In this document: positions 1 to 12,011 of the stretch, one piece after another | Position numbering within the stretch: position 1 is the first letter of the stretch | How the letters are laid out: each line of letters starts with the position of its first letter | NCBI RefSeq assembly: GCF_000208745.1 | Contig: NC_030850.1 | Span: forward strand, 19,322,275 to 19,386,274 | Direction of reading: 5' to 3' | DNA from: Theobroma cacao | Lineage: Eukaryota; Streptophyta; Magnoliopsida; Malvales; Malvaceae | Length of the DNA: 64,000 nt | Position numbers and translations under genes: made by a program | The notes under the pieces: generated by a model | What the model saw: the letters and a program-made list of their open reading frames with translations, nothing else | The model's database searches: none | Told to the model about the DNA's origin: nothing

Positions 1-69
1 GAAACTACCCCTAGCTCATATTATTACATCTATACTTAGTTACAAGCCTATAGAAGTTGGGGTATCACA
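1..69 (-). repeat. 3' LTR of element 1, first 69 bases
   Basis: Ends in GGTATCACA on + (TGTGATACC on the minus strand) and matches 7861-7929 except for two adjacent positions. The remainder of this LTR lies left of the window. Confidence 0.9.
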
Positions 70-83
70 TTCTCCCCCACTTA
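70..83 (-). other. polypurine tract of element 1
   Basis: On the minus strand this reads as a G/A-rich run containing GTGGGGGAGAA directly before the LTR start TGTGATACC. This is the expected place for the plus-strand DNA primer in reverse transcription. Confidence 0.75.
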
Positions 84-130
84 AAGAAATTCGATCCTCG
101 AATTTAAATTCACTATAAGGTAATGTACCT

Positions 131-1516
131 CTAAGTATCAAAGAGATGGGGATACTTTGTTCGCATCTCCTCCTCGGCTTCCCACGTTACCTCCTCACTA
201 GTGTGATTCCGCCACAACACTTTCACTGATGCTACTTCCTTTGAACGAAGCTTTTTAACTTGCCTATCAAGGATAGCTACCGATTGCTCCTCATAGGTTA
301 GATCATCTTGCAACTGAATGGTTTCATACCGTATTACATGTGATGGATCCAGGTTGTACTTCCTAAGCATGGACACATGAAACACGGGATGAATATTCGA
401 AAGGTCTGGCAGTAATGCCAAACGATATGCCACTACTCCAACCCTTTCTAAGATCTCAAAGGCTCCTATATACCGAGGATTTAACTTCCCTTTCTTGCCA
501 AACCTCATTACCCCTTTAGTTGGTGAAACTTTCAAAAATACATGATCTCCTACTTGGAACTCCAAGTCTCTCTGTCGGTTATCAACATATGACTTTTGTC
601 TATTTTGTGTTGTTAACATCCTCTGACGGATCGTGCTTATTTTCTCGGTTGCATCCTGCACCAACTCAGGCCCCAAAAGTTTCCTTTCTCCCACCTCTAG
701 CCATCCAATGGGTGACCTACACCTCCGTCCATATAATGCCTCAAATGTGCCATTTGAATGCTTGATTAGAAACTGTTGTTGTAGGCAAATTCCACTAAGG
801 GTAGATATTGATCCCACCAGACCCCAAGGTCTATCACACCAACCCTCAACATATCCTCCAATGTTTGTATGGTCCGTTCAGACTGTCCATCAGTCTGAAG
901 GTGGAAAGTTGTGCTGAAATCTAACTTAATGCCCAATGCTTCTTGCAACTTTCCCCAAAACCTACTAGTGAACTGAGCTCCTCTGTCAAATACTATAGAA
1001 ATGGGGATACCATGTAGTCGTACTATCTCATCCACATAAACTAGAGCGTATTGGGCAGCCCCGTAAGTAGTCTTAACAAAAAAAATGAGCTAACTTTGTT
1101 AATCGGTCTACTACTATCCAAATTGAATCATATCCCCCACTGGTTTGAGGCAAACCCGTTACAAAGTCCATAGCAATATGCTCCCACTTCCATTCGGGTA
1201 CTGGTAATGGCTGTAGTAGCCTTGGAGGCTTTTGATGCTCAGCCTTAACTTGCTGATAAACTAGGCACTTGGAGATAAACTCAGCTACATCTCTCTTGAG
1301 TCCTTCCCACCAATACACCTCCTTCAAATCTTGATACATCTTTGTGGACCCTGGATGTACCACATAAGCTGCCGTGTGAGCTTCCTCCAATATTTCTCTC
1401 CTCAACCCATCACCATCAGGCACATAAAGTCTGGTTTCATACCTCAACACTCCATCTGTGCCTTTGGTAAACATTTTTCCTTTCCTTCCCTGAGGATCCT
1501 CTAAGGCCTTAGCCAC
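131..1516 (-). pseudogene. element 1 integrase plus chromodomain-like tail (broken)
   Basis: Integrates the cDNA copy of the element. Reading from 1516 downward there is an HHCC zinc-finger region (EEAH, VHPGSTKMY, then CLVYQQVK), the core start DFVTGLPQ, then FDRGAQF and DGQSERTIQTLEDML, which hold the second acidic residue and the catalytic glutamate area. The C-terminal part has FHVSMLRKY and a chromo-type tail ending VLWRNHTSEEVTWE. The second cysteine of the usual CLVC pair is tyrosine. The reading is broken between the pieces 1516-1073, 1035-766 and 817-131. Domain identity is secure and non-function is clear. Confidence 0.88.
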
Positions 1517-1537
1517 AAACTCATCTTTACTTTGTGC

Positions 1538-3140
1538 TTATTTGATCTTGTCCACTAAAATAGGCCGTACTCTAAAATGTGCTGGCAATGCATTTGTCTC
1601 CGCAACTTCTAAATGCATACCTATGTCTCCCAAACTATGGATCTCCCTAACCAAAGATCTTCTTTCTGTAGAAATATGTGCCAAACTTTCCATTGATTTT
1701 CGACTCAAAGCATCTGCCACTACATTGGCCTTACCGAGATGGTAAAGAATAGGACAATCATAATCCTTTAGCAACACCATCCATCTACGTTGCCGTAAGT
1801 TAAAATCCCTCTGCTGAAATATATACTTCAAACTTTTACGGTCCATATATATCTCACAAGTCTCACCATACAAATAATGTCTCCAAATTTTCAAGGCAAA
1901 CACGATTGCTGCCATTTCCAAATGGTGTATAGGGTAATTTTTCTTATGCCTTTTAAGTTGCTTGGATGCATACGCAATCACCTTCCCATGCTGCATTAAT
2001 ACACACCCTAAACTAACCCGCGATGCATCACAAAATACCGTATAACCCCCCATGCCTTGAGGTAGGCTTAACACTGGAGCTGTGGTGAGACATGCCTTAA
2101 GCTTCTCAAAGCTATCCTCACAAGCATCAGACCATTCAAACTTTGTATCCTTACATGTCAGCTTAGTCAGAGGGGGTGACTATTTTGGAGAAGTCCTTCA
2201 CAAAGCGACGATAGTAGCCAACCAAACCCACAAAGCTTCTAATCTCCGTAACTGATGTTGGCCTTGGCCATTTTTCCACAACTTCAATTTTCTTCGAATC
2301 AACTTGTATCCCATTCTTAGATACAACATGCCCCAAAAATTCAACACTTTTGAGCCAAAACTCACACTTGGAGAACTTAGCATACAATCGATGTTCTCTC
2401 AAAATTTGAAGCACTATCTTAAGATGCTACTCATGCTCCTCTCGGCTCTTCGAATATATCAAGATGTCATCAATAAACACCACCATGAACTTATCCAAAT
2501 AAGGCTTGAACACTAGGTTCATCAAATCCATAAAGGCTGCAGGAGCATTTGTGAGCCCAAATGACATCACCAAGAACTCATAGTGCCCATATCTTGTTCG
2601 AAATGCAGTCTTTGGTACATCTTCATTTCGGATCCTCAATTGATGGTACCCAGATCGCAAATCTATCTTAGAGAAACATTATGCTCCTTGTAGTTGATCA
2701 AATAAGTCATCTATTCTGGGGAGAGGATACTTATTCTTCACCGTCACTTTATTGAGCTATTGATAATCAATGCACAGCCTAAGTGACCCATCTTTCTTCT
2801 TTACAAATAACACCGGTGCTCCCCATGGGGATACACTAGGACGGATGAAGCCTTTTTCTAACAAATCCTCTAATTGATCCTTAAGCTCTTTAAGCTCTGC
2901 CGATGCCATTCTATATGGGGGTATGGATATAGGTCTAGTGTCGGGAATCAAATCTATGCAAAACTCAATCTCCCGTTTAGGAGGCAAACCTGGTAGCTCT
3001 TCAGGAAATATATCCATGAACTCCTTCACCACCGACACTTGAGTTACATCTCCAACCTTTGCCTGAGTATCCTTTACCACCACCAAGTAACCTATACAGC
3101 CTTGTCGTAATAATCTTCTGGCAGAAATGACCGATATCAA
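1538..3140 (-). pseudogene. element 1 reverse transcriptase and RNase H (broken)
   Basis: Copies element RNA into DNA. From 3140 downward: the RT approach region ([28 protein letters not shown]), the palm segment SGYHQLRI, the catalytic motif [11 protein letters not shown] near 2440-2475, the [14 protein letters not shown] thumb region, then RNase H with [17 protein letters not shown] and the closing [11 protein letters not shown]. Stops or shifts separate the pieces 3140-2757, 2660-2427, 2414-2163 and 2074-1538. RNase H has YMDRKSLKY where YTDHKSLKY is usual. It is a standard chromovirus pol, inactivated by mutation. Confidence 0.9.
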
Positions 3141-3167
3141 ATTGGTTGGAGCATTACTCCTATCCCC

Positions 3168-3572
3168 CTAAATACTAAATGATGGTTCATCAGGGAAATC
3201 AAATCTAACCAATTTATGATAGCAGTCCACACTAGCATGGCAAGGTGATAACCAATCCATCCCCAAGATCACATCAAAGTCTAAGGTGTCTAACACCACC
3301 AAATTCACCAAAGTGTCCTTGTCCTTGACTCGTACTACACAAGACTCATATTCCCATTCGGCCACAAATATCTCCTTTAAAGGAGTAGACACCACTAATT
3401 GTTCCTCTCTCCTAACACGATCTCTACCCAACCGAGATGTAAAACATGGAGAGATAAAAGAATGGGTAGTATCAGGATCAAATAGTACCCGAGCATTCAT
3501 ATTACAAACGGAGAGAATACCTGAGACCACGGCATTGGAAGTTTGAGCCTCTTGCTGTGTTAAAGCAAACAC
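3168..3572 (-). pseudogene. element 1 aspartic protease
   Basis: Retropepsin-like domain between gag and RT; it would cut the polyprotein. The active-site segment is [12 protein letters not shown] where related elements have LFDPGSTHSFIS, so the glycine of the D-S/T-G triad is aspartate. The later [10 protein letters not shown] motif, typical of these proteases, is intact. The frame is open for 134 codons but is separated by a stop from RT. Confidence 0.85.
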
Positions 3573-3599
3573 CCTCGCTTGGCCTCTACCAACATAACT

Positions 3600-4990
3600 C
3601 TGATGTCCGAATCCAGATGGCTTGCCCTAAGAGGAAGTACCAGCACCTCTACCTCTCATCCACTAGCCTCTCGTCCAGATGAGGCAGCAACTAAATGAGT
3701 AGAAGAAGTTGGCTGGGTGGAACCACGAGTAGAATCTTGTGATTACTGAGCCCTCGGACAATCCCTCCTAATATGCCTAGGTTGACCGCACCCGAAACAA
3801 GTTCTTGTGGTAAGGAAGCATCGTCCACTATGTCGTCTCCCACAAGTATCACAATAGCGGGTGACTTGACTACTCTGTCTAGAATCTTGTTGCCTCCTAG
3901 AGCTAAAGGTTCTCTATCCCATCCTAATATTAGCACCAGGCGCGTCACTCCCCTGCTGAGGTAATCGTGAGTCCTTCTGTGGACCCTGACGGCTAGAAGA
4001 CGAACCACCACTGTTGAAATCTCTACGGCCCTGATAACTCTCTGTCTTGGCTCTCTTTGCTCTATCCCTCGCAGCCCTACTCTCACCAGTCCTCATCTTA
4101 ATGCGCTGAGCATAATCTACTGCTACGGAATAGGTAGTGAAATCTCGAGATGCCACAGCCCTAAATAGTGGCTCTACTAACCCATCCACAAACCTCTGAA
4201 TTTTCATCTCCTCAGTAGAAACGAGGTAGGGAGCATACCGAGACAATTATGTGAACTTGATGTCATACTCCGACATCGTCATGCTCGAAGTTTGTACCAA
4301 AGTCTCAAACTCTCTGGCTCTGGCATTATGTACACTGAGTGGTAGGAACCGATCCAAGAAGGCTGCACTATACTCACTCCAAGTCAATGGCGCTGCATCC
4401 GTCGGTCTGCCTCTACACAAGGAGCTATACCATTCCTACGCCACATCCTATAATCGCAAAGCAGCTAACTCAACTGACCGAACACTAGAGCATCCCAAGG
4501 CTTTACATATTTTCTCCATCTTATCCAAGAAAACTTGGGGTTTCTCTGATGCATCAGACCCTAAAAATGATGGAGGCTTAAGCTTTAGGAAATCGGGAAG
4601 AGAAATCTCTAAGTGACCCTTGTCAACCTCACGATATTGGCGATCGGCCTGTCTTTGGGAGCTAGGAGATTCTTATATTGTAGGTCTCCCCTCTACTACC
4701 CTCTGTATATCCTCCATACGGGTTGCCATCATCTCTACAACCCGGTTGACTCCCTATAAGCCTGCCACTACATCCTCGATAGTAATACCCCTAGCTAGGT
4801 GTCTATCTACATCACCTGAGGACTATCCCTCCTCTCACCTACTCACAAGCGTATCCGCCCTCACTAGCCTAGTGGCCCTGCCACGTCTACCTCGGCCTCT
4901 CCAGGTGGATGCCCGTGGCCTATCTGCCATATCAATAGGAGCATCTTGCTCCCCTATCTGTCTTGAGGAGGCTCGTGTCTTAGGCGGCAT
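3600..4990 (-). pseudogene. element 1 gag with zinc knuckles (broken)
   Basis: Capsid/nucleocapsid gene. An ATG at 4990 begins MPPKTRASSRQ, a typical basic gag start. Conserved gag core stretches follow ([48 protein letters not shown]). Near 3745-3850 two zinc-binding segments can be read, [12 protein letters not shown] and [14 protein letters not shown]. The longest open piece is 4246-3914; several stops interrupt the rest. The gag ends close to the protease, as in an originally continuous gag-pol frame. Confidence 0.85.
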
Positions 4991-5199
4991 TCTTACCTAG
5001 ACAAGAGCAAACACCTATTATTAAACACATATTATAATCATACTTAAGGCAAAAGGTAGTTTCTAAGATAAGGAATCTATGCGGTCATTTGGTTGTAAAA
5101 TGTGTCGCGGTTCACACTTTACAACTAAAGTTCCCATATAAAGACCCGACTCTCCACTAGACCAACAAAAGGAAATTCTAGGACCTAGACAAACCTAGT

Positions 5200-5211
5200 G
5201 CTTTGATACCA
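5200..5211 (-). other. primer-binding site of element 1
   Basis: The minus strand reads TGGTATCAAAGC a few bases inside the 5' LTR. This is one base from the common plant gypsy site TGGTATCAGAGC, complementary to the 3' end of initiator methionine tRNA. Confidence 0.85.
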
Positions 5212-5849
5212 ACTTTGTCATGACCCAAATTCTGGGCCATGACCGACGTATGGGCCCAATGGACATAGTCCACTAAGCCCAAGCAAGCCTATCGAATTAT
5301 TCTACTCATCATACCATCAAGTATTGTTAAGTCACAAATTGTAACTTTAAACCAAAATAGTAATATACATTGCCAACTTGTACTGGCATTACTCATTTAA
5401 AATATACATACATTGCCTACAACATGTATCTTAATAATTTACATCAAGTTTGTCTATACATCTCAAAAAGAAGACTCGATTTCCAGCGAAGGGACTCGGA
5501 TGAATGTACAGCTACTGAATGCCGAGACACCTACCAAAAGATGGACACAGGTCTACAAGGATACCTCGTCCTAGTTACCGGCTGCCTCGTGATCTGAAAA
5601 CATGAATTTGAAATGGTGAGTATAAACCCAGTGAGTGAACAAGGAAGGGAACAAGCAACAACAAAGGAAAATTTAAAATCATGATGCACTAGTTTCAAAA
5701 CAATGCAATTTGGTTCATTCCTAATAAAACCCCTTATCGAGCCCTTAAGTGATTAATCATTTGAAAATCATGAACCCATACATAGCGAATCATTTGGAGA
5801 ATGAAAGCTTCAATATTGCACAAGCAAGTCAAATACAACAACGAATCTT

Positions 5850-6350
5850 CGCTGCAGCGAGAATGCCTTTCCGCTGCAGCGACGTTGGAATTTAGTTATT
5901 AACCGAACGAGGGTTTCTCAACTGGCCGAGGGTTTCTCACTAAACCTCATCATTTTAAACTTAACTCTTTTAATCCTTAATGTTGGAAGTCCATGCTCCC
6001 ATATGGTAGCAAATAAGTGAAAGATAGGGTAGCAATTAGACAAGATAAGATACCAAAACAGAAATTTTTCTGCTGCAGCGAGATTCAATCTCGCTACAGC
6101 GAAATTTCTACCCAGAAACAAAATGTTTCTCACTGCAGCGAGATTCAATCTCGCTACAGCGAAATTGCAACCCAGAAAACAGAAAGTTTCTCGCTACAGC
6201 GAGAATGCATTTCGCTGCAGCGAGAAGCTACAGTGTCATTCTCGCTGCAACGAAAATGCATCCTCACTACAGCGAGTTTTCAGCCAGCCTACCCTTTCAA
6301 AACCTGAGAGTTTCTCACTACAACGAGAATGATTCTCGCTGCAGCGAAAT
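5850..6350. repeat. cluster of ~12 short palindromes (CGCTGCAGCG type)
   Basis: The self-complementary 10-mer CGCTGCAGCG occurs exactly near 5852, 5871, 6212 and 6338. One- or two-base variants (CGCTACAGCG, CACTGCAGCG and similar) occur near 6073, 6093, 6132, 6153, 6191, 6242, 6265 and 6316. They mostly occur in pairs about 20 bases apart and lie in the transcribed part of the LTR. Confidence 0.85.
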
Positions 6351-6587
6351 ACAGGGCATCAATGCAAAATTTACCTTTCTCCCAAAGGAAAAACCACCCT
6401 GCCAAAAGGTCCAAACCAACATGAAAACACATAACAATTTCTCAAGGTTTAACATGTCAAGTTTCACATGCATTACAACCATAACCCATTATCCATCAAT
6501 TTCCTATAACACACATATTTACATATATATATATACATATATACCCATCATCATCATCACACCATCCCATCATCATCATCACCAGCT

Positions 6588-6706
6588 CATGCGCACTCCC
6601 TACTCGCACATGGTTGGGTCATCACCGGGTTATGCGCACTCCCTACTCACACATAACCGGGTCATCCTCGGCTTATGCGCACTCCCTACTTGCACATAGC
6701 CGAGTC
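6588..6706. repeat. three tandem units of about 43 bp in the element 1 LTR
   Basis: Each unit begins with ATGCGCACTCCCTACT and continues through CACAT..CCGGGTCATC. Unit starts are at about 6588, 6630 and 6673; the last unit is shorter. Confidence 0.85.
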
Positions 6707-7929
6707 AATATAATTACACAACATTATACTCAAGCAAATATGTATATCAACATAATGCAGCCACATAGAAATCCATAATAATCACATTTCATAACATAAA
6801 CCTTTTCTCAAAAGCTTGTTCCCAAGGCATTCATTTTCATGAAAAATTGTATAAAATCATTCAAACACTTTGTCAAATCCATCATATTCCCAAAATCAGT
6901 TTTGAAGGTAGTCCACTCACCAATTGATTGTAGAACTTTTAATTGACTCAAATTCCCCTAATGATCCAATTGGAATGATGGTGCTTCCTTAAAAACCTAG
7001 GATCACATTAACATAAACAATAGATTAATTTACACACTATGAACTCTAAAAGCTATCTCTTAGCTAGTTTTCAATTGCCACTTTAAATGGCTATCTATGT
7101 TCACTATCTTAATCACTAAAAAGTAATGAACATACTAAACAATAAAACAGCTCATAAATCACAATTACTAGCCATTTTCTGCAGCTAAAAATCAAACTTG
7201 GTGCATCACTCACCCTAGGGTTCCTTTGTAGTTGGATTCTCTTCCAATAGCTTCCAAATCAATGGAGTGATTCCCTCTTTCTCTCTCTAAAATGCCCAAC
7301 TAGTGAGAGAAAGTATGAAAACAAGATATTTCAAGGTTTTTGAAGTGAGAAGATGAAATAGCACAAGGGTTTATGGAAGGGTGCACCAAAAGCATGAAAA
7401 TTGGAGCTAGAGAGAGAAAGTTGTGGAAGTTTGAAAATCAAGCTTCCATGGAGTTTGAAGAAACGTGAGAGAGGAGAAGAGAAGAAGAAGACCAGCTGCT
7501 GAAAAATTCAAGAAGCTGCTGGAAATTCAAGGTATTTATAGGCAATCTTATCTTTTCCTTTAAAATTACGAAAATGCCTCTCCACCAATTAACTTACTCT
7601 CCTCCAATCTTTTATGCAATCTTTTTGCTCTTTTAACACAGGGACAATATCCATAATGGTCTAAACATGCTCGGGTTCATAAAAACATAAAATTTTAACC
7701 CAAGGTGAAAAATGACCATTTTACCCCTGCTATGAAAATTGTTGAAACTTCTAGTTTTCTTCGTGTTTTCATCAACACACATCATTTATGTAGTTTTATA
7801 CCCATTTAAGCCTTAAAATATCATAAAATTTTCTTTTGGGAGCTTATTAGAGAAAATAACGAAACTACTGCTAGCTCATATTATTACATCTATACTTAGT
7901 TACAAGCCTATAGAAGTTGGGGTATCACA

Positions 7930-9190
7930 AGCTGGTTATGGAATAGAAGACTAAGACATGCTAGTATGCACACTATATCAAAACTCTTGAGAAAAGACCT
8001 AGTCATTAGGCTTCCAAAGATATCATTTGAAAATGACAAAGTATGTGATGCATGTCAATTTGGGAAAAAAGTTAGAAGTTTATTTAAATTTAAGAAAATC
8101 ATATCAACTTTTAGGCCACTTGAACTATTACATGTTGCTTGTTTGGACAAATCACTACTACTAGTCTTGGAGGCAAGTCATATGGCCTTGTTATTGTAGA
8201 TGAGTACTCTAGATACATATGGGTATATTTTCTTGCTCACAAAGATGATGCATTACCAACTTTTGTTAAACATTGTAAAAGAGTTCAAAATGAAAAGGTT
8301 TTACCCTTATTAGTGTTAGAAGTGACCATGGTGGTGAATTTGAAAATGATAATTTTAAAATATTTTATAATGAAAATGGTTTTGACCACAACTTTTCTGC
8401 TCCTAGAACTTCACAACAAAATGCAATTGTTGAAGGAAAAATAGGACTTTAAAAGAAATGGTAAAAGCAATGATTTGTGAAAATAATTTGCCCAAATATT
8501 TTTGGGCTGAAGTTGTGAACACTGCAGCTTATATTTTAAATAGAGTTTCCATTAGAGCTATGGTTTCTAAACCCCTTATGAGCTTTTCAAAGGAAGAAAA
8601 CCAAATATTTCTCACTTAAGGAGTTTTGGATGCAAATGTTTTGTTTTAAATAATGGAAAACTCACCATGGGAAAGTTTGATGCTAGAGTGATAAGGCTAT
8701 TTCCTCAGGTTATGCATTGAACTCTAAAGTAAATAGAGTGTTTAACTAAAGAACTTTAGTTATAAAAGAGTCAATTCATATTGTATTTGATGAGACTTAT
8801 GCTACACAAAGAAAGATAGTTTTTTATGATGATGATGCATATGACATTAAGAAGAAAATGAAGAAGATGAGCTTGGACAACAAAGAAAAGGATGGAAAGA
8901 GCTTAAAGGAGAAAAATGAGGAACAATCACCACTTAGGGACTTGCAAAGAACTAAGAATAGCACAACGATCTTTCTAGAAGCTGGAGATTTGTAAGAAAT
9001 CATCCTCAAAAGCAAATCATTGGTGATCCCTCGAAAAGTATTAAAACTAGAAGAGGATTAAGAGAAGCTTATGAATAACTTGCATTCATATCACAAGTGA
9101 AACCAAAGAACCTTGAGGAAGTTGAAAAGGAAGAAAGTTGGATGATTGCCATGTCAGAGGATCTTAGCCAATTTGAAAGGAACAAGGATT
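7930..9190 (+). pseudogene. copia gag-pre-integrase and integrase (broken)
   Basis: The segment opens with WLWNRRLRHASMHTISKL, the gag-pre-integrase zinc-finger start (usually LWHRRLGHA), followed by VCDACQFGKK. The integrase core is read in two frames: RPLELLHV and then KSYGLVIVDEYSRYIWVYFL from about 8170. Further on the C-terminal part (AAYILNRV, near 8525) and the linker before RT can be followed through stops. The codon run LSQFERNKDW just before 9190 joins directly to RT at 12012 once the solo LTR is ignored. Confidence 0.85.
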
Positions 9191-9195
9191 GGACC
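9191..9195. repeat. target site duplication GGACC (left)
   Basis: Identical to 12007-12011; together they flank the solo LTR and show that it inserted into the copia RT gene. Confidence 0.93.
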
Positions 9196-12006
9196 TGTAA
9201 AACCCGACCCTATAAACACATGTCATGACATACATGCATTGAGTAGCATGTTATTACGCTAGGAAAGCCCTTAAGAATAGACGAAACCCGATATTGTACC
9301 TAACGGTACACTTGAGTTGATTTAACTTCGAACTAGTTCAAATTGGAATTGTAAGATAAAATTTAATATTTTACAGTCCAGGAATAACTAAATATGATTG
9401 TTCGGAGTTCGAGGGTTCATTTAGGGAAAAATTGAAAATTTTGATGTTTAGGGGTAAAATCGTCATTTTGCCACCTAAGATAATAATTTGATCATGGAAT
9501 GAAATTTTTGACCAAGATTAACTATTTGGAGTATAATTTAATGATAGGAAGTGAAAATTTTCAATTTTGGCAATTTTCGAAACATATGGCAAAACAATAA
9601 TTTTGTCACCTTGGGGTAAAACAGTAATTTTCACCACCCAAAACTTATCAAAATCATAGGATTTATTTATTTTTGGTATGAATAACTATGGTATTTTAAG
9701 TGGTGAAAAAATTGAAGTTTAAAGGACGAAATTTTAAAAACAGGCCAATGGAAAAGTGATACATGGCACTTTGTAATGATTTAATATTATTTTAAAGGAA
9801 AGTCAGCCCATTTACACCCCACATCAGGTGATGGTCAACCATAAGGAGAGAAAAAGAGAGAAAATAGAGAGGAAAGGAAGAAACGAGAAAAACCAAAGGA
9901 AAACTAGAAAATTCAAAGGGAAATTTGCATTTTTCGTCCGTTTACGCGTCTAACGGTAAGATTTTTCGACTTTAACTTGATTTCTACCTTTCCTATGCCT
10001 TTTTTTTCATTTAGCATGCTTGAGGAGAGAGATCAAAAAGTGATACCAAGGGCTGGCCGAATTTCAAGGAGAAGGATTTTGAAATTTTTATGTTTTGATT
10101 CTTAGTTAAATTGGTAGTTTTAGTTAGTTAAATGTGTATAGAAATCAAATAGGGCAAGAAAGCATAAAATTCTCACAATACCCACCCTTGGCCGAATATT
10201 CAGTGATGTACAATGATGATGAACTGATTTTTATTCTAAGAGAAATGAAGAGAAAATGATGAAAAATCGTTAAATGTGATAGAAAAACAAAGTGGAAAAT
10301 TAACCGAGTTAATATCCCATTTTTTACCGAATTTTCCAAGGAGGAAAGTGAGCTAATTTTGGTGATTTTAGAGGGTTGTTGGCTGATATTTAATGGTTAG
10401 AAATGTTGGAGAGAAAATGGGACAATTTAGAGCTAAAATGGAGTGCGTTAGCAATTTATCGGGTAAAGTGCCAAAAATAGGTTAATACTTCGTTTAAGCT
10501 GTTTTAGGCTATTGCATTACATACCATGCATTAGTGTAGGATTTAAGTCAATTATATAGTGATTTAGCATCAATGTGGTGAATTGTGTAATTTTTGCAAT
10601 GTGTCTAGGAGGAGAGCCTTCCGGTAAAGGCAAGGAAGTCGTACCCGATGAACAGTAATCGGGGCACCTAGAAAGCATTTAATTTGTACAAACTGTGAGT
10701 AAACCTATTATTATTGTAAATTATCTAGAGTTTATTTTTAAATGCTCTTTATGTATTTTATGAAACGAAAATGAGATCAAAATGGGACTTTTGATGTTTT
10801 AGAAATAAATGTGACAAATAAATATATTGTGTTGATTATCTGAAATAAGAAACTTTTGATCATGAAATTGAGTAATAGGAGGCTGCCAATTGTCTTGAAA
10901 AATATATTTTCCTATGAGTGGCTTATGATATATGAGTATATGTGGCTATATTTTATAATTGCATTGGGAATTTATGTAAGCTGTCTTTTACTATGCAGGC
11001 TGGGTAAATAAATAAAAGCCACGTTATACTATCGAAATTTTATTAAAATTGGTGGGTTTAGTCACTGCAGTGATGGGTTTCCGTGGACTGCCTATTAAAA
11101 TTGGGGTAGTGTTAGAGCTCACTTCACGTCGAACCCCCACGTGAATGTGTAACTCGGCCAACGCCAAGGAACGGCTTGTTTTCAAAACTAACATGTGTTT
11201 AACATGTAAATATCTTAACAACCTTGGCGGACTCGGTTAGATGCCTCAGCCAAGGTATCCCCGAGGACTAGTTTTTGGCTTGAGCCTTGTTTCTAATAAA
11301 AGTCATAAGCCTTAACAACTGTTTTGGTAAATTACAAATATTTTATGGTTTAAGAAATAAATTGAAAACCTTATGAAATGGTTTGTGATTTATTGTTTAA
11401 ACTTGCCTCCATTTTACTCGCCTTTAGATATTTATAATAATGTCTGTTTACTCATTGGGATTGCAAAATCTCACCCACCTCTTTTCCAAATATTTCAGGC
11501 CTGTGGTAGCTTATAGATACCTAATTTTGTCGAGGATTCCAGTTGACCCCTCTATCTCACAGACAGTAGATTACTATCACCAACACTTGGTGTATTTATG
11601 GACTACTTGTCATTGTAATTATTATTGTACATTATAACTTTGTAAATTATTGTATGTATGAATTTATTTTACTTCCACGTTACAAAAGATTACTTACACG
11701 TGTTTCTATAAATATTATTTTATATAAAAATATTATATTTTAATCAATATTTTGAATAGTAATATTCATCTATAAATCCTTTTAAAAAAATAAAATAAAA
11801 TAAAATATTTTTTGTCTTTTGATTTACTTGTGTCGGAAACGATTGGTAATTGTTTAAAACGGAATGTTTAACAACGATTGCTCACAAGAAAGGCAAGAAG
11901 CTGATACGTAAGCCTTGCGGGGTTCCGATTGCATTCCAAGTAATGAGTGTCAATCGGGACGTCGCGGCGGTTGTCATGAGCCCGAGGGAGGTTCCGGGTC
12001 ATGACA
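9196..12006 (+). mobile_element. solo LTR, gypsy family B (2811 bp)
   Basis: Begins TGTAAAACCCGACCC, ends GGGTCATGACA, and is flanked by perfect GGACC duplications with no internal region. This is the product of recombination between the two LTRs of a complete insertion. The 3' portion (GGGACGTCGCGGCGGTTGTC) and parts of the 5' portion resemble the LTR at 25301-28271, where the primer site lies on +, so this copy is also + oriented. No credible coding sequence lies inside; the ORF around 11850-12368 starts in LTR and runs into RT by chance. Confidence 0.93.
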
Positions 12007-12011
12007 GGACC
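12007..12011. repeat. target site duplication GGACC (right)
   Basis: Right partner of 9191-9195. The copia reading frame continues immediately after it. Confidence 0.93.

Larger units (their letters stand above)
1..7929 (-). mobile_element. Ty3/gypsy element, Tekay/Del-like chromovirus (element 1)
   Basis: On the minus strand the order is 5' LTR (5216-7929), tRNA-iMet-type primer site, gag, protease, RT, RNase H, integrase, chromodomain-like tail, purine tract, and the first 69 bases of the 3' LTR at the window's left edge. Bases 1-69 and 7861-7929 are the same LTR end, with two differences. Gag-PR-RT-RH-IN order and the C-terminal chromo-type tail place it in the chromovirus branch; Tekay/Del is inferred from the tail. 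Every domain carries stops or frameshifts, so the copy is dead. It is inserted in a copia gene that resumes at 7930. The target duplication cannot be checked because the other end lies outside the window. Confidence 0.9.
5216..7929 (-). repeat. 5' LTR of element 1 (2714 bp, family A)
   Basis: Bounded by TG...CA: on + it starts TGTCATGACCC and ends GGGGTATCACA. A minus-strand TATA box (TATAAATA complement at 7533-7540) implies a U3 of roughly 0.4 kb and a very long transcribed leader. Inside are a cluster of CGCTGCAGCG-type palindromes (about 5850-6350), a CAT microsatellite-like stretch near 6545-6580, and three ~43-bp tandem units (6588-6706). The solo LTR at 32740-35080 is the same family. 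The small ORFs in this stretch are LTR sequence, not genes. Confidence 0.92.

Noticed and set aside
5850..6350. CRISPR-like array of palindromic repeats
   Set aside because: Spacing is irregular, repeats are only 10 bp and divergent, the sequence is inside a plant LTR, and there are no cas-like genes.
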